Shown: positions 44,746 through 54,534, counted from the stretch's first letter. The stretch: DNA of 64,000 bases from Arachidicoccus sp. (GCA_028283605.1 JAPWKH010000021.1:17420-81419); one strand, 5' to 3'. The notes: a model not told the origin generated them from the letters alone. Numbers and translations: made by a program.

Positions 44746-45771
44746 ATGGAACAACGCACGGAAATATCTTCGCTTGGCGAATTTGGATTGATAGAACACC
44801 TGACAAAAAATTTTGAAATATATAATGTGTCTACTGTTGAAACAGTTGGCGACGATGCGGCTGTTATCGATCATTTCGGGAAGCAGACCGTTATTACCAC
44901 CGATCTTTTGATAGAAGGTATTCATTTCGATTTGATGTACACGCCTCTGAAGCATTTAGGTTACAAAAGTGTGATTGTAAACCTGAGCGATGTATATGCA
45001 ATGATGGCGCAACCGACACAAATAACGGTAAGCATCGGTGTAAGCAATCGATTCAGTGTAGAAGCATTAACCGAGTTTTACGAAGGCGTGTATGCGGCTT
45101 GCGAAAAATATAAGGTAGATCTGATTGGCGGCGATACTTCCGCTTCGCAAAAAGGATTCATTATTTCCGTAACCGCCATTGGCGAGGTGGCTCCTGACAA
45201 ATATGTAAAAAGAAATACGGCTCAAAAAGGCGATTTAATCTGTGTTTCCGGCGATGTTGGCGGAGCATTTTTGGGGCTGACTTTATTAGAAAGAGAAAGG
45301 AAAATCTATTTGGAAAACCCGAACGTACAGCCGGATCTCGAAGGAGAAGATTATGTGATAGGAAGATTGCTTAAACCTGAAGCGCGAAAAGATATTGTTG
45401 ATTTTTTAGAGAAGAATGAAATCTTGCCAACATCCATGATGGATATAAGTGACGGCATCAGCAGCGAAATTTTGCATATATGTAAACAAAGCAAGAAGGG
45501 CTGTAAAATATATGAAGACAAGCTCCCCATCAATGAGTCTTCAAGAAAAGCAGCTTTTAAATTCGGTCTTGACCCAACCGTATGCGCTTTAAGCGGTGGA
45601 GAAGATTATGAATTAATCTTTACTTTAAAGCAAGAAGATTACGATAAAATTACACTTAACGAAGAAATAAGCGTTATCGGATATATTACGGAGCCTGAAG
45701 ATGGATGTAAATTTTTGAGTAAAGGCGGAAACGAATTTGATATTACCGCACAAGGCTGGAAAGCGTTTTAG
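44746..45771 (+). CDS. thiL: Thiamine-monophosphate kinase
   Basis: 341-residue ThiL, phosphorylating thiamine monophosphate to the diphosphate cofactor. Conserved ATP/Mg motifs of the PurM-like fold are VGDDAAVI at ~34, TTDLLIEGIHFD at ~52, VNLSDVYAMMAQP at ~82 and LIGGDTSAS at ~125. VSGDVGGAFLGL follows at ~165, and MMDISDGISSEI and LSGGEDYELIFT are present in the C-terminal half. Length and order are standard. No other thi genes are nearby. Confidence 0.96.
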   Translation: MEQRTEISSLGEFGLIEHLTKNFEIYNVSTVETVGDDAAVIDHFGKQTVITTDLLIEGIHFDLMYTPLKHLGYKSVIVNLSDVYAMMAQPTQITVSIGVSNRFSVEALTEFYEGVYAACEKYKVDLIGGDTSASQKGFIISVTAIGEVAPDKYVKRNTAQKGDLICVSGDVGGAFLGLTLLERERKIYLENPNVQPDLEGEDYVIGRLLKPEARKDIVDFLEKNEILPTSMMDISDGISSEILHICKQSKKGCKIYEDKLPINESSRKAAFKFGLDPTVCALSGGEDYELIFTLKQEDYDKITLNEEISVIGYITEPEDGCKFLSKGGNEFDITAQGWKAF

Positions 45772-45809
45772 CATTGAAGATTAATGTTTGAAATTATCAG
45801 CCTGTTAGA

Positions 45810-46721
45810 TCAGCATATAATCTTATAACATTTCGGTAATATATCCACGTTTATTTGTGAAAATGTGGGTTTTGGTTCACCGTCAATATGTAAAGGAGCT
45901 TCGTTTTTATTAAAAATTCTTATTGATGCTGTTTGAAAATATAAAACTCTTTTAGGATAATTGTTGTCTGCAATATTTTTAATTTTATTCTTTCCGGTTA
46001 TTTGATTTACCACAGCAGCTATCAACTTTGTTTTTTTCATTTTTTGCACTACTACTATATCAAGTAAGCCGTCATTAAGCTTTGCTTTTGGCGCAATTTT
46101 AAAATTATTTCCGAATTGGTTGGCATTGGCAATGCTGATGAAATACGCTTCTGTAGAAAAGTTTATACCATTAATTTCTATTTCAAAAGAATAAGGTTTT
46201 GATTTAAAAAAATCTGCTATGCTTTTCCGGACATAAGTTATCAATCCTCTTGATTTGCTATTTGCAAAATCCCACGCTACCTGCGCATCAAGGCCTAAGC
46301 CTGCGAGCATACATGCAAATTGTTCATTTATTATAAACGCATCTATATACGTTGCTTCTCCATCCAAAATTCTTTTTAACGCCGCTTTTGAATTCATTGG
46401 AACGCCCAATGATCTTGCCAGGCCATTACCGCTTCCGAAAGGAATTATACCAAATTTTAGAGGTAAATGCTTTAAAGACCCGACAACCTGATTTACCGAT
46501 CCGTCTCCTCCAACAATTATAACATCCGTAAATTTTTCGTCTTTTATTTTCCGGGAAATGTCTTTATAATCTCCGTCTTCTCTTGTTGTCAATATTTCGA
46601 AATCAATACTTTGTCTTTGTAATTCATGCTGTATATGTTGTATTGTCTTAGTTTTTTTCTTTGTTCCCGAAATAGGATTTACCAAAAAAATTATTTTTCT
46701 TTCTGTTTGAAGCCGGTTCAT
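45810..46721 (-). CDS. Diacylglycerol-kinase-type lipid kinase (YegS/BmrU-like)
   Basis: 303-residue lipid kinase. The N-terminal nucleotide-binding part carries FLVNPISGTKKK and the catalytic GGDGSVNQVV motif at ~70, followed by FGIIPFGSGNGLARSLGV (the GTxND-like loop). The C-terminal beta domain has DGLLDIVVVQ and HIDGEPKP. All three family landmarks are present. It phosphorylates a diacylglycerol-, sphingosine- or phosphatidylglycerol-like lipid; in Bacteroidota sphingolipids are also possible. It is convergent with thiL. Substrate unresolved. Confidence 0.88.
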   Translation of the reverse strand: MNRLQTERKIIFLVNPISGTKKKTKTIQHIQHELQRQSIDFEILTTREDGDYKDISRKIKDEKFTDVIIVGGDGSVNQVVGSLKHLPLKFGIIPFGSGNGLARSLGVPMNSKAALKRILDGEATYIDAFIINEQFACMLAGLGLDAQVAWDFANSKSRGLITYVRKSIADFFKSKPYSFEIEINGINFSTEAYFISIANANQFGNNFKIAPKAKLNDGLLDIVVVQKMKKTKLIAAVVNQITGKNKIKNIADNNYPKRVLYFQTASIRIFNKNEAPLHIDGEPKPTFSQINVDILPKCYKIIC

Positions 46722-46853
46722 TTATACAATGCTTATTGCCTGAAAATACATTCTCTGCAAACGAATATATTTATTAATACGCTTGATTTAATATAAACAT
46801 CAAAAATATTTCCTCTATCTTTATTTGGTTGTTTTATCCGAAAATTTTTCCGG

Positions 46854-48110
46854 TTGAAGATCAAAAGACATTTTAAGTTTTTAAAAGCAGTTTTTCTTTA
46901 TACTATTACTTCTTTCGGCGGTGCACAAGGGCATTTGGCCATGATGCTGAAAACTTTTGTAGATGAGCGGAAAGATATAACAGAAAAAGAACTAATTGAA
47001 TACAATGCTTTTTGCCAAATGCTTCCCGGAGCTTCTTCTTCGCAGATAGTAATGCTAATCGGTTATAAAAGAGGTGGCGTTTTACTTTCTGTTCTTACCT
47101 TGCTTACCTGGGTTTTACCGGCTTGTATTTTTATGGGTTTGTTTTCTTTTTTTATAAAATATTTTGATGCCGGGAGTTTACATACCAGAGAAATATTTAA
47201 GTATGTAAAACCTATGGCAATTGGCTTTATCTTATATTCTGCAATTAATTTAAGCAAAATATCCATTCACAATACAATTACAAGGGTTATATTAATTGTT
47301 ACCATTTTACTTACGTATTTATTTTTTCATTCTCCGTGGATATTTCCTGCGGTAATTTTGTGTGGAGGTATTGTTACTAATTTCAGCAAAAAAAGAATTA
47401 TCCAAACGGAAACTCCGCCCAAAAAAATAAAATGGGGTAATATTCTAATCTTTTTTGCCGTATTCATCATTGCAGGGTTTTTATCCGAAACTGCAAGAAA
47501 AAATAACTGGAAACATAGAGCGGAATTTAATCTTTTCGAAAATTTTTACCGGTTTGGTTCTCTCACTTTCGGAGGAGGAGATGTTTTAGCGCCAATAATG
47601 TATGAACAATATGTGGTTCGGCCGCAAACCCCTCGTATGATAGCGAAAAAGGACAGCGTTTTAAATATGCAGAAAGACGAATTTCTTACAGGCTATGGAA
47701 TGCTTAAAGCAATTCCCGGGCCTACATTTTCCTTAAGCACATATATTGGCGGTATGGTTATGAAAAAAAACGGGAATGCTGCACAAATAATGGGTTGTCT
47801 TATTGCGGGGTTTTCTGTTTTTCTGCCATCTACATTGCTGGTTCTTTTCTTTTTTCCTGTTTGGAATAATTTAAAAAAATATGCGGTAATTTATCGATCC
47901 TTAGAAGGCATTAATGCTGTAGTTGTGGGAATCATTTTTGCTTCTTCACTATATCTTTTGAAAGATATTTCAATTGATATAACATCCGGAAAAATAGAAC
48001 ATATTATAAATATTATAACTATTTTAAGCACGTTCTGCTTATTAAAATATGCAAAATTAAAATCTCCCTATATAGTATTGATTTGCTTAATATTGGGTAT
48101 TATTTTTTAA
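46854..48110 (+). CDS. Chromate efflux (CHR) family transporter, ChrA-like
   Basis: 418-residue membrane protein with two homologous halves, each starting with a CHR motif: TSFGGAQGHLAMMLKTFVDER at ~15 and LTFGGGDVLAPIMYEQYV at ~232. The FGG motif recurs in both. Each half is followed by CQMLPGASSSQ- or LKAIPGPTFSLS-type phrases and long hydrophobic segments, about 10 TM in total. It is a fused bidomain chromate/sulfate-type anion transporter; chromate resistance is known for family members, but natural substrates may be other anions. The start is TTG at 46854 (MKIKRHFKFLK); no ATG fits better. Convergent with nadD. Confidence 0.85.
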   Translation: MKIKRHFKFLKAVFLYTITSFGGAQGHLAMMLKTFVDERKDITEKELIEYNAFCQMLPGASSSQIVMLIGYKRGGVLLSVLTLLTWVLPACIFMGLFSFFIKYFDAGSLHTREIFKYVKPMAIGFILYSAINLSKISIHNTITRVILIVTILLTYLFFHSPWIFPAVILCGGIVTNFSKKRIIQTETPPKKIKWGNILIFFAVFIIAGFLSETARKNNWKHRAEFNLFENFYRFGSLTFGGGDVLAPIMYEQYVVRPQTPRMIAKKDSVLNMQKDEFLTGYGMLKAIPGPTFSLSTYIGGMVMKKNGNAAQIMGCLIAGFSVFLPSTLLVLFFFPVWNNLKKYAVIYRSLEGINAVVVGIIFASSLYLLKDISIDITSGKIEHIINIITILSTFCLLKYAKLKSPYIVLICLILGIIF

Positions 48111-48116
48111 TTTAAT

Positions 48117-48698
48117 TTAATAAAAATATCTATTTGTTTCTATTTCTTTGTAAACTTCTTCATGTACGAGATATCTTATTGATTTTCTTTGTTTTATACA
48201 ATTTCTTATATAAGTTGCTGAAATATCCAATACCGGAGCGTTTTCCAATACTTTAAATTTTATATCACCCTGAACATTATTTTGGCTAATTTCAAATCCC
48301 GGGCGTTTATATACCACAAAATCTGTTTGCGAAATAAGATGTTCAAAATTCTTCCATTTATTTAAATTCTTAAAGCTGTCAGATCCTATAATTATAGAAA
48401 AAGAATGTTGCGGATATTTTTCTTTCAAATAGGCTAAAGTTGTTACAGTATAAGATGGTTTTGGAAGCTTAAATTCTACATCTGAGACTTTAAGCCTGTG
48501 ATTATCTTTTATTGACAGATTCAATAAATGCAGTCTGTCGTATTCGTTTAATAAGGTTGATTTTTCTTTAAAAGGATTTTGTGGGGAAATTACAAACCAA
48601 ACTTGTTGAAAATCGGTATGTGTCAAAACATGTTCAGCAATTATCAAATGTCCTATATGAACAGGATTAAACGATCCGAAGTATAAACCGATTTTCAT
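48117..48698 (-). CDS. nadD: Nicotinate-nucleotide adenylyltransferase
   Basis: 193-residue NadD, which adenylates nicotinate mononucleotide in NAD synthesis. The nucleotidyltransferase motif FGSFNPVHIGHLIIAEHVL is at ~8. The SPQNPFK loop at ~39 and KPSYTVTTLAYLKEKYP, IIGSDSFKNLNKWKN and a late ISATYIRNCI (ISST motif) are also present. Length normal and frame intact. It lies 46 bp downstream of feoA on the same strand. nadA is also in the window, unlinked. Confidence 0.95.
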   Translation of the reverse strand: MKIGLYFGSFNPVHIGHLIIAEHVLTHTDFQQVWFVISPQNPFKEKSTLLNEYDRLHLLNLSIKDNHRLKVSDVEFKLPKPSYTVTTLAYLKEKYPQHSFSIIIGSDSFKNLNKWKNFEHLISQTDFVVYKRPGFEISQNNVQGDIKFKVLENAPVLDISATYIRNCIKQRKSIRYLVHEEVYKEIETNRYFY

Positions 48699-48743
48699 TT
48701 ATTATTTGAATATATTTTTTGAGTAATTGCTTTTTGGAATATT

Positions 48744-48974
48744 TTAATCGTTAATTTCTTCTACAAAAATATATTGCGCTTCATTCAGCCTCAGGCTTAA
48801 ATTATAACCCACAACAGTAATTGAAATCGGATCACCTAAAGGTGCTATTTGTTCAACCTTTATTTTTTCTCCCGGAATACAACCCATTTCCATCAGCTTT
48901 ATAAATATTTCATTATTCTCAAACTCTTTTATAATCACCTCCTTTCCTACTTTAATTTCCGAAAGTTTTTTCAT
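48744..48974 (-). CDS. feoA: FeoA-domain protein
   Basis: 76-residue SH3-like FeoA domain: MKKLSEIKVGKEVIIKEFENNE, then IKLMEMGCIPGEKIKVEQIAPLGDPISITVVGYNLSLRLNEAQYIFV. The L-x-E-M-G-x-x-PG phrase is diagnostic. FeoA normally assists the ferrous-iron permease FeoB. There is no feoB here, and the next genes are nadD and, divergently, ybeY, so it stands alone. It may act with a FeoB encoded elsewhere, or as an iron-sensing adaptor. The 213 bp between it and ybeY carries no other gene. Confidence 0.88.
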   Translation of the reverse strand: MKKLSEIKVGKEVIIKEFENNEIFIKLMEMGCIPGEKIKVEQIAPLGDPISITVVGYNLSLRLNEAQYIFVEEIND

Positions 48975-49187
48975 TATATAATATCTTGTTGGTTTTTATA
49001 TTAAATATTGTACTTTTTATATCTATCAATCAGACAAAAGTAACTTGTTTTTAATACTAAAATGTGGATAGTAACAAATATGTACGAATTTTGACAATTA
49101 ATTAAACTGAATAAAATGCATTCAAAAATCTTACGTATTCAAGCTATAATTTAAATGCATTGAATTGGAAAATAATAAATTATACGA

Positions 49188-49622
49188 ATGAAAAAAGTTC
49201 AATTTCATTATCAAGACATAAAACTCACTATCAGAAATAAAAATGAGATAAAACGTTTTGTAGAAAAAATATTTATTACTGAAAAGAAAGATTTAGATAA
49301 AATACACTACATTTTTTGTACTGATGAATATCTTCTTACAATTAACCGCCAATATCTTAAGCATGATTATTACACTGACATTATCACCTTTGATTTAAGT
49401 GAAAATGAAAATAAAATTATCGGGGAAATATACATAAGCTTGGACAGAATTGCAGATAATGCAAATTCTATCAATGAGCCTTTATATAATGAAACTTTAC
49501 GGGTAATATTTCACGGCGCTTTACATTTGTGCGGCTACAAAGATAAAAATGAAAAAGATGAAAAGATAATGAGAAAAATGGAAGATAAATACATTTCATT
49601 ATTTACAAATAGTTCCACGTGA
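49188..49622 (+). CDS. ybeY: Endoribonuclease YbeY (rRNA maturation)
   Basis: 144-residue YbeY, a metal-dependent RNase in 16S rRNA processing and ribosome quality control. The zinc motif region reads IFHGALHLCGYKDK at ~104. The first two His (H-x3-H) are present, but the third position, His in E. coli, is Asp/Lys here, as I recall for other Bacteroidota YbeY. Other family phrases are LTINRQYLKHDYYTDIITFD and IIGEIYISLDRI. Length normal. It is followed by mnmG 49 bp downstream. Confidence 0.92.
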   Translation: MKKVQFHYQDIKLTIRNKNEIKRFVEKIFITEKKDLDKIHYIFCTDEYLLTINRQYLKHDYYTDIITFDLSENENKIIGEIYISLDRIADNANSINEPLYNETLRVIFHGALHLCGYKDKNEKDEKIMRKMEDKYISLFTNSST

Positions 49623-49646
49623 AACCAAAAATTGTATAATGATTTA

Positions 49647-49654
49647 TACCTTTG
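49647..49654 (+). promoter_or_regulatory. -7 promoter box of mnmG
   Basis: TACCTTTG matches TAnnTTTG, ending 17 bp before the mnmG ATG at 49672. Confidence 0.45.
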
Positions 49655-49671
49655 TAAATTAATTAAATAAA

Positions 49672-51541
49672 ATGTTCGAAAATTACGATTTAATAGTTGC
49701 CGGAGCCGGTCATGCTGGATGTGAAGCGGCGGCAGCAGCAGCTAATCTGGGAAGTAAAGTATTGTTGATCACAATGAACTTAAATACAATTGCCCAAATG
49801 AGCTGTAATCCGGCAATGGGGGGAATTGCAAAAGGTCAAATCGTAAGAGAGATTGACGCTATTAGCGGGTATAGCGGTATTGTATCCGATAAAAGCTTAA
49901 TACAATTTCGAATGCTTAATAAAAGTAAAGGCCCTGCAATGTGGAGTCCGCGCACACAAAATGACAGAATGTTGTTCTCTCTTACATGGCGCGAAATGCT
50001 TGAGAATACACCAAATGTAGATTTCTATCAAGATATGGTACAGTCCATTATAATAAAAAATGGACAAGCAGTAGGTGTAAAAACTAATTTAGGCCATGAA
50101 ATAAAAGCAAAATCAGTAATAATAACAAGCGGAACCTTTTTGAATGGTATTATTCATATCGGCGAAAAACAATTCGGCGGCGGAAGAGTAGCAGAAAAAG
50201 CTGCAACAGGAATTACAGAACAATTAGTGGCTAATGGATTTGAAAGCAGCCGATTAAAAACAGGAACTCCTCCGCGTGTAGATGCAAGAAGTTTGGATTA
50301 TTCAAAAATGGAAATTCAAGCCGGAGATGAAGAAATCGTAGGCTTTTCATATCTAAATATTGAAAAAATAAATCCTGAAGATCAATTACCCTGTCATATT
50401 ACATTCACAAACGAACTTACGCATGAAATATTAAAAACAGGATTTGATAAAAGCCCAATGTATACCGGCCGGATAGAAGGCGTGGGACCAAGATATTGTC
50501 CGAGTATAGAAGATAAAATAAACAGGTTTGCCGACAGGGACAGGCATCAAATTTTTGTAGAACCGGAAGGTATTTAAAACAGTTGAGATATATGTAAACG
50601 GATTTTCGACATCTTTACCTGAAGAAGTACAATATAAAGCATTAAAAACGATTCCGGGTTTTGAAAAAGCAAAAATGTTCCGCCCGGGATACGCGATAGA
50701 GTATGATTATTTTCCGCCTACGCAACTAAAAGCAACATTGGAAACGAAAATAATAGAAAACCTATTTTTTGCCGGACAAATAAATGGAACCACAGGTTAT
50801 GAAGAAGCCGCTTGTCAGGGATTGGTTGCAGGAATAAACGCACATCAAAAAATTACTGACAAAGAACCTTTTATTCTTAAAAGAAATGAAGCCTATATCG
50901 GTGTATTGATAGATGATTTAATCAATAAAGGAACCGATGAACCTTACAGAATGTTTACCAGCAGAGCGGAATACAGAACACTTTTAAGGCAGGATAATGC
51001 AGATATAAGATTAACACAAATGAGCTATAACATTGGACTTGCAAAAGAAGACAGATTGATAGCCGTTGAGCAAAAGAAACAGGATGTTGAAAATATTGTA
51101 AATTTATTAAACAACAGTTCTTTAGAACCGGAAGAAGTAAATTCTTTTTTACTATCAAAAGATTCTACTCCAATTTCTGAAAAACAAAAAATTTCAAAGT
51201 TATTATTGCGACCACATATAGGATTATTGGAAATGAAAGAAAATGTGGAGAAAGTAGGAAATATATTAAATATTAAAAATAATTTAAATATACAACAATC
51301 TGAAATTCAAATAAAATATAATTCTTATATAGAAAAAGAAGAGGAACTGGCCAATAGAATGAACGCGATGGACAATCTTAAGATACCTGAAAATTTTGAT
51401 TATAAGAAATTAGTGGCTTTAGGAACGGAGGCAAAACAAAAATTTACAAAAATACAACCGCGTACAATCGGTCAGGCAAGCCGCATAAGCGGTGTGAACC
51501 CGACAGATATACAAATATTAATGGTTCATATCGGCAGATAG
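49672..51541 (+). CDS. mnmG: tRNA uridine 5-carboxymethylaminomethyl enzyme MnmG (GidA), split by a +1 frameshift
   Basis: FAD-dependent tRNA-modifying enzyme, about 622 residues if corrected, working with MnmE at wobble U34. The FAD-binding start [22 protein letters not shown] is followed by [34 protein letters not shown] and [14 protein letters not shown]. At 50572 an extra A after EPEG shifts the frame to a stop at 50577. Dropping it gives [24 protein letters not shown], joining smoothly to the second half ([34 protein letters not shown], and the C-terminal [22 protein letters not shown]). Both halves are well conserved, so this is probably a sequencing error or recent mutation. It lies 2 kb from the candidate oriC. 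Confidence 0.92.
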
Positions 51542-51615
51542 TTTTACCAAATTATTAATCCGTAATCTTAAAAAGAGTTAGTAACATTACAGATTTAGCG
51601 GAAATAAATTCAATT

Positions 51616-52434
51616 TTGAAAACCAGAAGAATTATATACCTGTTCATTCTTATATTTATAAGCAGCCAAAAATATATGTATGCACAGGAAAATAAAATAA
51701 TACAAGGATCAGTATTTGGCAATTTGTACCGAGCACCGGTGCCAAATGTAGAAGTTTATTCAAAATCGGGAAATATAACCAAAACCAATCAAAACGGCGA
51801 ATATGCCATTCCCGTAAATTCTAAAAAAGATTCTATCTGGTTCAGATTTTTAAACAAAGACACCAAAAAATTTTCTGTTGATACTATTCATAATCCTAAA
51901 GATTTTGAAGTAAGAATCTACCTGCCGGATTATTATAAATTCGACAATGAATTACCGACTGTAAGAGTTACTACAAAAGATTATTACAAAGATTCACTTA
52001 AATTAAGGGAAGATTACGCTAAAATATTCAACAGGCAAACTCCCTGGAAAAGTTTAGGAGAAGGAATAGGTACAAGCAATGCAGGTAATGGCGGAATCGG
52101 AATTGATCTTGACGCGATTATAGGTTTATTCAGGTTTGGGTACAATCACAGGCAAGAATTATATCAAAAATTCGCTTTACAAGTAGAAGAGGACAGGTAT
52201 ATCGATCACAGATTTAATAAAGCATTTGTGGAGAAAATAACAGGACTGGAAGATGATAAAGAAAAAAAAGAATACATGCTGAAATACCGTCCAAAATATA
52301 CGCAATTGTTGGCAATAAATGATGCACAACTTGCAGAATATATCAAGGAAACATTTAAAAAATATAATAAAGAAAAATATCAGTCGGGTATTAAAAACAA
52401 TATTATTATACCGGTAGATTCCGCAAAACAATAA
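51616..52434 (+). CDS. Exported protein with carboxypeptidase-regulatory-like domain
   Basis: 272-residue secreted protein starting at TTG (51616), with signal peptide KTRRIIYLFILIFISSQKYMYAQ. The next ~85 residues have the look of a CarboxypepD_reg-like beta sandwich (IIQGSVFGNLYRAPVPNVEV..TNQNGEYAIPVNS), the domain also found at the N-terminus of TonB receptors. The C-terminal half is helical and charged and I do not recognise it. It may be an outer-surface or TonB-related accessory protein. The gene follows mnmG by 74 bp and is convergent with nadA. Function unknown. Confidence 0.75.
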   Translation: MKTRRIIYLFILIFISSQKYMYAQENKIIQGSVFGNLYRAPVPNVEVYSKSGNITKTNQNGEYAIPVNSKKDSIWFRFLNKDTKKFSVDTIHNPKDFEVRIYLPDYYKFDNELPTVRVTTKDYYKDSLKLREDYAKIFNRQTPWKSLGEGIGTSNAGNGGIGIDLDAIIGLFRFGYNHRQELYQKFALQVEEDRYIDHRFNKAFVEKITGLEDDKEKKEYMLKYRPKYTQLLAINDAQLAEYIKETFKKYNKEKYQSGIKNNIIIPVDSAKQ

Positions 52435-52435
52435 A

Positions 52436-53446
52436 TTATTTAATCAAGCCAACGGATCTACTTATTTCCAGCATTCGGTCTATTGGTTTTTTAGCGGCTA
52501 AACGCAATTTTTCGCCCATCACAATCTGCGGCAATCCGTATTTCATGCACAGGTAAACTTTTTCCAATGTATTCATCTTCATATACGGACAATCATTACA
52601 TGCGCAAGCGTTATTTGGCGGAGCAGGAATAAAATGTTTATGGGGAGAATCTTTTTCCATCTGATGCAAAATGCCGGCCTCAGTTGCCACAATAAATTCA
52701 TTGCAATCATCTTTTACAGCAAAATTCAAAATCTGCGTAGTGCTGCCTATAAAATCTGCATACTTCAAAACAGCTTCTTCACATTCGGGATGAGCTAATA
52801 ATTTAGCGCCAGGATACTGTGTTTTAAGCTTCAAAATCTTCTCCAGACTAAAAATCTCATGCACCATGCACGATCCGTTCCAAAGCAGCATATTGCGCCC
52901 CGTTTGCTTATTTATATATGCACCAAGATTTTTATCCGGAGCAAAGATAATAGGCTGATCCTGCGGAATACTTTCCACTATTTTCTGCGCATTGCTGCTG
53001 GTACAAATAATATCGCTCAGCGCTTTTATTTCTGCAGTGCAATTGATATAAGAGATTACAATATGATCCGGATGATCATCTTTAAATTTCTTAAATGCTG
53101 CTGCAGGTGCGGAATCAGCTAAGGAACAACCGGCATTTAAATCAGGGAGAACAACTCTTTTCGTTGGATTGAGAATTTTCGCAGTTTCCGCCATAAAATG
53201 CACACCGGCAAAAACGATCATATCTGCATTTGTTTTTGCAGCTTCTTGCGCAAGGCCGAGACTGTCGCCAATATAATCCGCAATATCCTGAATATCGGCT
53301 TCCTGATAATAATGCGCTAAAATAACCGCATTCTTCTCTTTTTTTAATTTTTGAATTTCTTCAAACAAATCTAAAGTAGCAGGAACAGAAATATCAAGAT
53401 AACCTTTTTTATCTAAATTTTTTTCAGCTTCAATTAAAGTGTGCAT
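52436..53446 (-). CDS. nadA: Quinolinate synthase NadA
   Basis: 336-residue [4Fe-4S] enzyme that condenses iminoaspartate with DHAP to make quinolinate in de novo NAD synthesis. Family phrases are [28 protein letters not shown] at ~43, [15 protein letters not shown], the cluster ligand Cys in [12 protein letters not shown] at ~107, [27 protein letters not shown] and [21 protein letters not shown] near the C-terminus. The expected cluster cysteines are all present. nadB and nadC are not adjacent. The region upstream (its 5' side) is the candidate replication origin. Confidence 0.96.
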   Translation of the reverse strand: MHTLIEAEKNLDKKGYLDISVPATLDLFEEIQKLKKEKNAVILAHYYQEADIQDIADYIGDSLGLAQEAAKTNADMIVFAGVHFMAETAKILNPTKRVVLPDLNAGCSLADSAPAAAFKKFKDDHPDHIVISYINCTAEIKALSDIICTSSNAQKIVESIPQDQPIIFAPDKNLGAYINKQTGRNMLLWNGSCMVHEIFSLEKILKLKTQYPGAKLLAHPECEEAVLKYADFIGSTTQILNFAVKDDCNEFIVATEAGILHQMEKDSPHKHFIPAPPNNACACNDCPYMKMNTLEKVYLCMKYGLPQIVMGEKLRLAAKKPIDRMLEISRSVGLIK

Positions 53447-53499
53447 ATCACTTGTAGTATTATACTATATTATAATTATTATAAAAACCTATTACTATT

Positions 53500-53860
53500 A
53501 CAGCTGTTAATTTATTGAAAACTTAGTTATCAACATACTTCAAAGTTAATTAGATTTTAGTTATCCATACTTATCCACAAAAATATTAACGCCGCTTTCT
53601 TAGGCAAATAGAGAAATGGGTAAATGTTATACACATTGTGGATTATTACTTAATCTCATTTTTCACATATTAATTTTCACAAAAATCAACTGTTAATTAA
53701 GAGCAGAGAAAAAGTAAAAAATTAATGAAATATTAATATTTATTTAATATATCTTGGTTTTTATGAATAATATTTCAACAAATTTTTTCTGTAGTAATGG
53801 TGTTATTCACATGTAATTCTTGTTATTCACTTTACATGTGAATATTGTATTTCTTTCTTA
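53500..53860. other. Candidate chromosomal replication origin (oriC)
   Basis: A gene-free AT-rich stretch (53447-53901) with a cluster of DnaA-box-like 9-mers. TTATCAACA is at 53527-53535, TTATCCATA at 53561-53569 and TTATCCACA (perfect consensus) at 53571-53579. TTATACACA is at 53627-53635 with its near-complement TGTGGATTA at 53637-53645, TTATTCACA at 53803-53811, TTATTCACT at 53823-53831, and TGTGAATAT at 53837-53845 on the other strand. Between the two groups lies a tract of about 70 bp of almost pure A/T (53700-53770), a possible unwinding element. mnmG (gidA), a frequent oriC neighbour, is about 2 kb away. dnaA itself is not in the window. Function is inferred from the box cluster. Confidence 0.65.
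53806..53842. repeat. Perfect inverted repeat inside the candidate oriC
   Basis: TTCACATGTAA (53806-53816) and TTACATGTGAA (53832-53842), a perfect 11-bp inverted repeat. It overlaps two copies of TGTTATTCAC exactly 20 bp apart (53801 and 53821). The overlap with DnaA-box-like sequences suggests a structured part of the origin. Confidence 0.6.
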
Positions 53861-53901
53861 GAAAGAATGAAATTTTTTGGATAAATAAGAAGGGAATATA
53901 T

Positions 53902-54525
53902 TTAAGATTTATAATCTTGAATGTTGATAAGATCTGTACAGAAATTATATTCTCCCTCATCATTACTGCTTATAATGATTATTTTTTCTTTGCAATAAGT
54001 ATCTATCAAACGATGATATAAAGAATATCCGTTTTTATCAAGATTGGTGCAAGGTTCGTCTAAAAGCAATACCGGAACGTTGCTGAAAATTGCCTGTGCA
54101 AGTTTAATACGTTGTTTCATTCCGCTTGAGAAATATCTTATTTGTTTGTTGTAAGCAGAAGCAGGAAGTTCTACTTCATCTAATATTTGTGGAACAGTAA
54201 TATCCGGAAAGAAAGGTTTGAATTTGCCGTGAAAATTTAAAAATTCTAAAGCGGTCATTTCTTCAACAAGCTCTAAATACGGAGCAACGATGGAAAAATT
54301 TTTGTAAATATTTTCTGGAGAAATTTCTTTTTGCTGAATGCTCCACAAAATTTTTCCCTGATTTAATTGAAGAATACCTGCAATACTCTGTAATAAAGTG
54401 CTTTTACCGCTTCCGTTGTTGCCAACAATAGCATAAGATTTTTTGGCGTAAAATGTTTGATTTATATTCCTGAAAATCCAATCCCTGTTAAATCTTTTTC
54501 CGGAATCAGATAAGGTAATTTGCAT
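53902..54525 (-). CDS. ABC transporter ATP-binding protein
   Basis: 207-residue ATPase. Walker A VGNNGSGKSTLLQSI is at ~35. Its Q-loop region is unusual, reading SIVAPYLELVEEMTALEFLNFHGKF where many have a Q. The signature YFSSGMKQRIKLAQAIFSNVP (SSGM rather than SGG) is at ~130. Walker B VLLLDEPCTNLD is at ~153, followed by IISSNDEGE. The C-motif variant and the short length place it with the CcmA/YadG-like exporters rather than importers. Its stop lies at the edge of the candidate oriC, and lpxA is 9 bp upstream on the same strand. No permease is adjacent. Substrate unknown. Confidence 0.8.
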   Translation of the reverse strand: MQITLSDSGKRFNRDWIFRNINQTFYAKKSYAIVGNNGSGKSTLLQSIAGILQLNQGKILWSIQQKEISPENIYKNFSIVAPYLELVEEMTALEFLNFHGKFKPFFPDITVPQILDEVELPASAYNKQIRYFSSGMKQRIKLAQAIFSNVPVLLLDEPCTNLDKNGYSLYHRLIDTYCKEKIIIISSNDEGEYNFCTDLINIQDYKS

Positions 54526-54534
54526 GATTAAAGA

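Noticed and set aside
50560..50590. Programmed +1 frameshifting in mnmG (and similarly ahcY)
   Set aside because: No slippery heptamer, no stimulatory structure noticed, and these families are not known to use recoding. Random indel is simpler.
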